Shown in pieces: positions 59,027 through 64,000 of a stretch of DNA of 64,000 nt (position 1 is its first letter; each line of letters begins with the position of its first letter). Source of the DNA: an uncultured Acidobacteriaceae bacterium (GTDB lineage: Bacteria; Acidobacteriota; Terriglobia; Terriglobales; Acidobacteriaceae); the NCBI GenBank assembly GCA_903828675.1, contig CAIKND010000221.1:62001-126000 (forward strand). The letters are read 5' to 3'. Made by a program: the position numbers and the translations under genes. Under the pieces are notes generated by a model. That model did not search any database, had not been told where the DNA came from, and saw only the letters and a program-made list of their open reading frames with translations.

Positions 59027-60550
59027 ATGTTGGCGTGGACGATCTATCTCTCGTTTGCCGGGGCGCTGCTCCAGGCTCTCCTGCCCAAAGGCAGGAATGA
59101 CCTGGCGCGCTGGCTGGCGCTGGCCTTTGCCGTAGCTGGCCTCGCGCTTGCTGTGGCAGGCTTTGTCGCCGGCATGGGGCAGGGCCGCGTCATCATCATT
59201 GACGCTCCCTGGGTGCCCACGATGGGCATTCACTACCTGCTCGCCGCCGATGGCATCAGCCGTGTACTGGTGCTGCTCACCGGCCTGGCCGCGGTCGCCG
59301 GAGTCCTTTTCAGCTGGAATATCGAACTGCGCACCAACGAGTTCTTCGCCTTCTTCCTCGCTCTTATCGGCGGCGTCTACGGCGTCTTTCTCAGCTTCGA
59401 CCTCTTTCTGCTGTTTGTGTTTTACGAAATCGCCATCGTCCCCAAGTACTTCCTGATCGCCATCTGGGGCTCGACCCGCAGAGAATACGCTGCCATGAAG
59501 CTGGCGCTTTACTCCTTCGCCGGATCGGCCATGGTGCTGATCGGCTTGCTTGCCGCGTATGCCACTTCGGGCAGCCATTCGACCAGCCTGATTGATCTTG
59601 CCGCCTATGCGCATTCAGGGGGCCTGCCTGTCAGCTTCCAGATGTGGTGCTTCCCGCTGGTCTTCACCGGCTTTGCAATTCTGGCCGGCATGTGGCCTTT
59701 CCACACCTGGGCGCCCACTGGCCACGTCGCCGCTCCCACTGCCGCTTCCATGCTGCTCGCCGGAGTGGTGATGAAACTCGGCGCTTACGGTTGCCTGCGC
59801 GTCGGCATTTGGCTTTTTCCGCACGGCCTCGACTCCTGGGGATTCACCCTGCTCGGCTTCATCGGCTCGTGGCGCGACGTGTTCGCCCTGCTGGCCGTCA
59901 TCGGCATCGTCTACGGCGCACTGGTAGCCCTGGCGCAGACCGACTTTAAATTCGTCATCGGCTACTCCAGCGTCAGCCACATGGGCTTTGTGCTGCTTGG
60001 CCTTATGACGCTGAATCAGATTGGCGTCACCGGCGCGGTCATGCAGATGTTCTCGCACGGCATCATCGCCGGACTGCTCTTCGCCATCGTGGGCCGCATC
60101 GTCTACGAGCGCACCCACACCCGCCAGTTGGACGAGCTTGAAACCATGCATCTGGCCAAGCGTTTGCCCTTTGCCGCCTGGGCCTTTGTGGTGGCCGGAA
60201 TGGCCTCGATGGGCCTGCCCGGCTTCTCCGGCTTCGTCGCCGAGTTGCAGGTGTTGGTGGGAGCGTGGACCGCCAAACCCTGGTGGACCTTCGCTGCCGG
60301 AGTAGGCATTGTGGTCGGCGTGGCTTACACCTGGCGCGCGTTGCAAAAAGCGTTCTTCAGCGACAGACTGCCCACGGCGGACGAACATCCAAAGACCGGC
60401 TGGCACAACCTCGGCGCCATCACATGGCCTGAGTATGCCGGCGTTGCGCTGCTTACCGGAGTCAGCCTCTTCGTCGGCCTCTATCCAAGAATTCTGCTCG
60501 ACACCATCGAACCAGCCGTGAAAGCCCTGCTAGCGGGAGGCGGACAATGA
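59027..60550 (+). CDS. nuoM: NADH-quinone oxidoreductase subunit M (second copy, M')
   Basis: VFYEIAIVPKYFLIAIWGS; FAILAGMWPFHTWAPTGHVAAPTAASMLLAGVVMKLG. Confidence 0.92.
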   Translation: MLAWTIYLSFAGALLQALLPKGRNDLARWLALAFAVAGLALAVAGFVAGMGQGRVIIIDAPWVPTMGIHYLLAADGISRVLVLLTGLAAVAGVLFSWNIELRTNEFFAFFLALIGGVYGVFLSFDLFLLFVFYEIAIVPKYFLIAIWGSTRREYAAMKLALYSFAGSAMVLIGLLAAYATSGSHSTSLIDLAAYAHSGGLPVSFQMWCFPLVFTGFAILAGMWPFHTWAPTGHVAAPTAASMLLAGVVMKLGAYGCLRVGIWLFPHGLDSWGFTLLGFIGSWRDVFALLAVIGIVYGALVALAQTDFKFVIGYSSVSHMGFVLLGLMTLNQIGVTGAVMQMFSHGIIAGLLFAIVGRIVYERTHTRQLDELETMHLAKRLPFAAWAFVVAGMASMGLPGFSGFVAELQVLVGAWTAKPWWTFAAGVGIVVGVAYTWRALQKAFFSDRLPTADEHPKTGWHNLGAITWPEYAGVALLTGVSLFVGLYPRILLDTIEPAVKALLAGGGQ

Positions 60551-62082
60551 ACTACCCAGGGTTCTATCCTGACCTCTTCCGCGTCACGCTACCGGAGACC
60601 GCGCTCGAAGTTGCGGCGCTGTTGGTGCTGGTTATCGATCTCGGCTTTCTGCGCAAGGCCGCGCTCAAGGTGCGCGTGGCAGTTGCGGCACTCATCGGCA
60701 TCGCCGGGTGCGGCGCGGCATTGTGGGCACTGCAATGCACCGCCCGGTCCGGACTCAGCTTCGATGGCGATGTGCTTCTGGCCCAGGGCGGATACACTCA
60801 GGTCGCTCAGACCGGAATCCTCGCCCTCACCATCCTTACCCTGCTGCTCTTCATCGGTTCCGCCTTCACCCGTCATGCAGGCGAATACGTCTCCGTAGTG
60901 CTGATGGCTGCGGCGGGCGGCCTGATCGTGTCTTCCGCGCAGGACCTGCTGGTGATTTTCATCGGTTTGGAACTGCTCTCGCTGGGCCTCTACATCCTTA
61001 CCGCCTTCGCGAAAAGTTCAGGCAAGAGCGCCGAAGCGGCGATGAAGTACTACCTCTTCGGCGGCATGTCGGCGGCGTTTCTGCTCTTCGGCTTTAGCTA
61101 TCTCTACGGCATCTCCGGCTCAACGAACCTGAACAAAATTCTTCTGGCGTCGTTCTATTCGAGTGCTTCAGGCGGCGCGCCCTTGCTGTATGTTGCGCTG
61201 GTCCTGATTGCCGCCGGGCTCGGTTTCAAGGTGGCCGCCGTTCCTTTTCACCTATGGGCGCCCGACACTTATGAAGGTGCTCCCGCTCCCGCCGCGGCCT
61301 TTATCGCGTCGGTATCAAAGGTGGCTAGCTTCGCTTTGCTCATTTCCATCAGCACTGCGGCAGTGCACCTTTTCGATGGCGTTCACGAATTGCGATTCGT
61401 TGCGTTCACTTTGGGGCCTCCACCGAAATATCTGGGCTTGTGGATTCCCTGGTCCCTGATTCTGACGGTTCTATCCGCGGCATCCATGGTGGTCGGCAAT
61501 CTGGCCGCGCTTGCGCAAATCAGCGTTCGCCGCCTGCTCGCCTACTCCGCCATCGCGCACGCAGGCTATATTCTGCTGGGCCTTGCCTTCTTCTCCCATT
61601 CGAATGCGAGCGCCAACGCGATCCTCTACTACATCCTCACCTACGGCCTCACCACCATCGGAGCTTTCGGCGTTGTGGATGTCGTCCAGCGCGCCACTGG
61701 CAGCGACCGCCTCGATGCCTTCCTCGGCCTGCACAAGCGCAACCCGCTTCTCGCCGCGGTGCTGCTGGTGCTGTTCCTCTCGCTCGCCGGAATCCCGCCG
61801 CTGGTTGGCTTCTGGGCCAAGTTCAACCTCTTCGCCGCGGTGCTGGGCGTTTCCGCCGGGCCGGTCGCCTTCGCCCTCGTCGCCTTGGCCGTGGCTCTCA
61901 GCGCCGTCTCGCTCTACTACTATTTGCAGGTCCTCAAGCGCGCTTACGTCATGCCCGCGGTGGACGAGACGCCCATCAAGGCTCATCCAGTCACGATGGC
62001 CGTGTTGCTTGCCATCGCCGCCGCAGTGGTCGTCTTCGGCTGCTTCCCGGCACTCCTCCAAAACTGGATCGCGGGCTTCTGA
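60547..62082 (+). CDS. nuoN: NADH-quinone oxidoreductase subunit N
   Basis: FIGLELLSLGLYILTAFAKSSGKSAEAAMKYYLFGGMSAAFLLFG; FKVAAVPFHLWAPDTYEGAPAPAAAF. Confidence 0.95.
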   Translation: MNYPGFYPDLFRVTLPETALEVAALLVLVIDLGFLRKAALKVRVAVAALIGIAGCGAALWALQCTARSGLSFDGDVLLAQGGYTQVAQTGILALTILTLLLFIGSAFTRHAGEYVSVVLMAAAGGLIVSSAQDLLVIFIGLELLSLGLYILTAFAKSSGKSAEAAMKYYLFGGMSAAFLLFGFSYLYGISGSTNLNKILLASFYSSASGGAPLLYVALVLIAAGLGFKVAAVPFHLWAPDTYEGAPAPAAAFIASVSKVASFALLISISTAAVHLFDGVHELRFVAFTLGPPPKYLGLWIPWSLILTVLSAASMVVGNLAALAQISVRRLLAYSAIAHAGYILLGLAFFSHSNASANAILYYILTYGLTTIGAFGVVDVVQRATGSDRLDAFLGLHKRNPLLAAVLLVLFLSLAGIPPLVGFWAKFNLFAAVLGVSAGPVAFALVALAVALSAVSLYYYLQVLKRAYVMPAVDETPIKAHPVTMAVLLAIAAAVVVFGCFPALLQNWIAGF

Positions 62083-62107
62083 CACCCTCCCTCACAGAGA
62101 AATCTCC

Positions 62108-62150
62108 GTGCCCCTTCCATTTCGCGCACTCTGCGAAATGGAAGGGATGG
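62108..62150. repeat. GTGCCCC-type covarying hairpin, copy 5
   Basis: GTGCCCCTTCCATTTCGC gcactct GCGAAATGGAAGGGATGG; 14-bp perfect stem. Confidence 0.7.
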
Positions 62151-62196
62151 CAGCCAACTATACTTTCGGACCGGGCTGCGGACGTAGCGTTGCCTT

Positions 62197-63318
62197 CTAC
62201 ACCACCCGCCGAATCCCTGGCAGCCGCACCAGCGGATCGGACAGCAGCCAGGTGGCTGCAATCGCCAGCAAGCCCACGACACCAAACTTCATCAGCGCCG
62301 GTGCAACCCAGCCGTGCAGCAGCAAACTGATGCCCACCAGCACCGGCGGGTGAAGGATGTAGACCGCGTAGGCCCGCCGATTGAGCCACGACCAAAAGGC
62401 CGAGGGCTGGTTCATCCGCTCGCGGAAGATCAACAGCCACAGCGCAATCAGGCCCCAGGCCACGAACGGCTCCCACAGCGCATAAAGAACAGCCGTCCAT
62501 GAAAAGCCACCTGAAAAGTTCGACTTCCCCGGACCAGCCAGAGCGCGCGCAAGGGCAATGCCCACCGGTATCAGAGGCCAGGCGACCAGCAAACCCACGA
62601 TTCCGGCTCGCGCATTTCTCCAGTCGAGCTGCCTGAGCCAGTCGAATCGCCAGGCGGCTATGCCCGCCGCGAACAAAAAGATATAGGTGGCAAAATAGCC
62701 GAGCTGCAGCCCGATCACGTTCACACCGGTGGGAACAAATTGGCGAATTGCCAGCGCTGCTGCGCCGGTTGCCAGGGCGCTCAGCAACCACCAGCGTCCT
62801 GAAGGAACAGGCTTGGGCGTACGCGCGGACTGCGCCAGCGAAGAGCCAGTGAGCGCCCGCCAGGCGCAGTAGGCGAGACTGAAGATCAGCAGAGCCTGCG
62901 CAAACCAGAGCGGTCCGTTCATAAACCGCTTGTGAAGCCAAAGCCATGAAATCGTGGGCCAGAAACCGTGACCTTGCGCGAAAGTGACAATACCCGCGGT
63001 CAACGGCCCGAGAAGCAGACCGAAGGCCAGCAACGGCAGGCCCAGGCGCAGAAAGCGGTCGCAAATAAAGCGCGCATACCCCTTGCGTTCCAGCGAGGCT
63101 GGCGTAAAGTAGCCTGCCAGCAGGAAGAAGAAGCCCATGAAGTAGGCCTGATTGGTTGTGCAAAACAGAATAAGGGCGGTGCAGGAGGGCGAGCCGGAAG
63201 GCTCAACTTCGCGCCAGAACCAGCCGCCAATAGCGCCATAGGTGATGGCCGTGTGGTGCAGGATGACCAGGGTAGTCATCACGCTGCGGAGGCGGTCGAC
63301 GTAGAACTCCCGTTGGGA
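62197..63318 (-). CDS. Acyltransferase family 3 membrane protein
   Basis: REFYVDRLRSVMTTLVILHHTAITYG; multi-TM. Confidence 0.85.
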   Translation of the reverse strand, partial: SQREFYVDRLRSVMTTLVILHHTAITYGAIGGWFWREVEPSGSPSCTALILFCTTNQAYFMGFFFLLAGYFTPASLERKGYARFICDRFLRLGLPLLAFGLLLGPLTAGIVTFAQGHGFWPTISWLWLHKRFMNGPLWFAQALLIFSLAYCAWRALTGSSLAQSARTPKPVPSGRWWLLSALATGAAALAIRQFVPTGVNVIGLQLGYFATYIFLFAAGIAAWRFDWLRQLDWRNARAGIVGLLVAWPLIPVGIALARALAGPGKSNFSGGFSWTAVLYALWEPFVAWGLIALWLLIFRERMNQPSAFWSWLNRRAYAVYILHPPVLVGISLLLHGWVAPALMKFGVVGLLAIAATWLLSDPLVRLPGIRRVV

Positions 63319-63366
63319 CATGAGACATTCTACGTTCGACCGCAGGCTCCGGTTCAATCGAAATTA

Positions 63367-63480
63367 TGGCAATTCCAGGATTGGTATACCTCTAAGGAAT
63401 TGCACAAAGTTGACGCGACCATTAGGGAGCGGCAACCTCGCATGAACTCTGCTAGGGTACGGTGATCCTGAATTGCTCTA
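63367..63480. repeat. MITE-like element, copy A (full length)
   Basis: GGCAATTCCAGGATTGGTATACCT ... AGGGTACGGTGATCCTGAATTGCTCTA; imperfect terminal inverted repeats; end coincides with tpiA stop. Confidence 0.75.
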
Positions 63481-64000
63481 GTACTTCACAATCGCCGCGA
63501 ACGAGTCCGGCTTCAGGCTTGCGCCGCCCACCAGGGCTCCGTCGATCTCTTCCTGGCCAATCAGCGAAGTCGCGTTGTCGGGCTTCACGCTGCCGCCGTA
63601 GAGAATGCGAACCGCCGCGGCCACTTCCGCACCCAGCAGCTTGGCCACTTCGGCGCGAATGATCTTGTGCGCGTCAACGGCCATTTCGGGCGTGGCGGTC
63701 TTGCCGGTGCCGATGGCCCAAACCGGCTCATAGGCAATCACGATCGGCGCAGCCATCTCGGCGGTGATACCCACCAGGGCTCCGGCGATCTGCGTCTTCA
63801 GCACGTCGGCGGTCTTGTCGGCTTCGCGCTCGGCCAGAACCTCGCCCACGCAAACCACGGGAACCACACCATGCTTTAGGGCCGTGTGCAGCTTCTTGTT
63901 GACAATCTCGTCGGTCTCGGCAAAGTACTGACGCCGCTCGGAGTGGCCAATCAGGGTATGCGTTCCGCCCACGGCCTTGAGCTGGTTCAGCGAGGTCTCG
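63478..64000 (-). CDS. tpiA: Triose-phosphate isomerase, 5' end beyond the window
   Basis: THTLIGHSERRQYFAETDEIVNKK; AYEPVWAIGTGKTATPE; GGSVKPDN. Confidence 0.95.
   Translation of the reverse strand, partial: ETSLNQLKAVGGTHTLIGHSERRQYFAETDEIVNKKLHTALKHGVVPVVCVGEVLAEREADKTADVLKTQIAGALVGITAEMAAPIVIAYEPVWAIGTGKTATPEMAVDAHKIIRAEVAKLLGAEVAAAVRILYGGSVKPDNATSLIGQEEIDGALVGGASLKPDSFAAIVKY

Noticed and set aside
57524-59614. 696-aa ORF on the minus strand opposite nuoM/nuoM'
   Set aside because: Antisense shadow of conserved NuoM coding; arises from GC-rich codon bias; Arg/Gln/His-rich composition without recognisable domain.

Overview
This is a GC-rich bacterial chromosomal window. Gene content and repeat style suggest Acidobacteriota (Terriglobia), which is my inference from protein family mix, not a search result. 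I support about 45 protein-coding genes. They include a GH127-type beta-L-arabinofuranosidase, a TonB-dependent/Oar-like receptor, HAD phosphatases, a CNNM/CBS-domain transporter, split OppB/OppC-type ABC permeases, a membrane regulator with malectin domains, PPK2, an alginate-lyase/beta-helix protein, a CPBP protease next to a membrane-anchored GNAT, a decayed OlsB-like gene ahead of a PlsC-like acyltransferase, LacI/glycerate-kinase genes, gpx, a DUF255 protein, a GT2 coupled to an oxidoreductase-epimerase fusion, a sugar isomerase-like gene, and truncated tpiA at the right edge. At 49.7-62.1 kb there is a 12-gene complex I operon (nuoABCD-I-HJKL-M-M'-N) that lacks nuoEFG and carries two NuoM genes. 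No transposase, integrase, tRNA, rRNA or CRISPR was recognised. The least explained signal is non-coding, in several dispersed small repeat families: (i) a MITE-like element of about 80-120 bp, three copies, each ending exactly at the TAG stop codon of a neighbouring minus-strand gene; (ii) a GTGCCCC...GGGTGGG hairpin family, five copies, whose stems differ by compensatory changes; (iii) GGTCTC/GAGACC hairpins, one of them inside the nuo operon; (iv) imperfect 7-bp-period arrays at four loci; (v) a REP-like double palindrome translated in frame inside a CBS-domain protein. Start sites were adjusted from the ORF track where signal peptides, RBS or homology favour an internal start.
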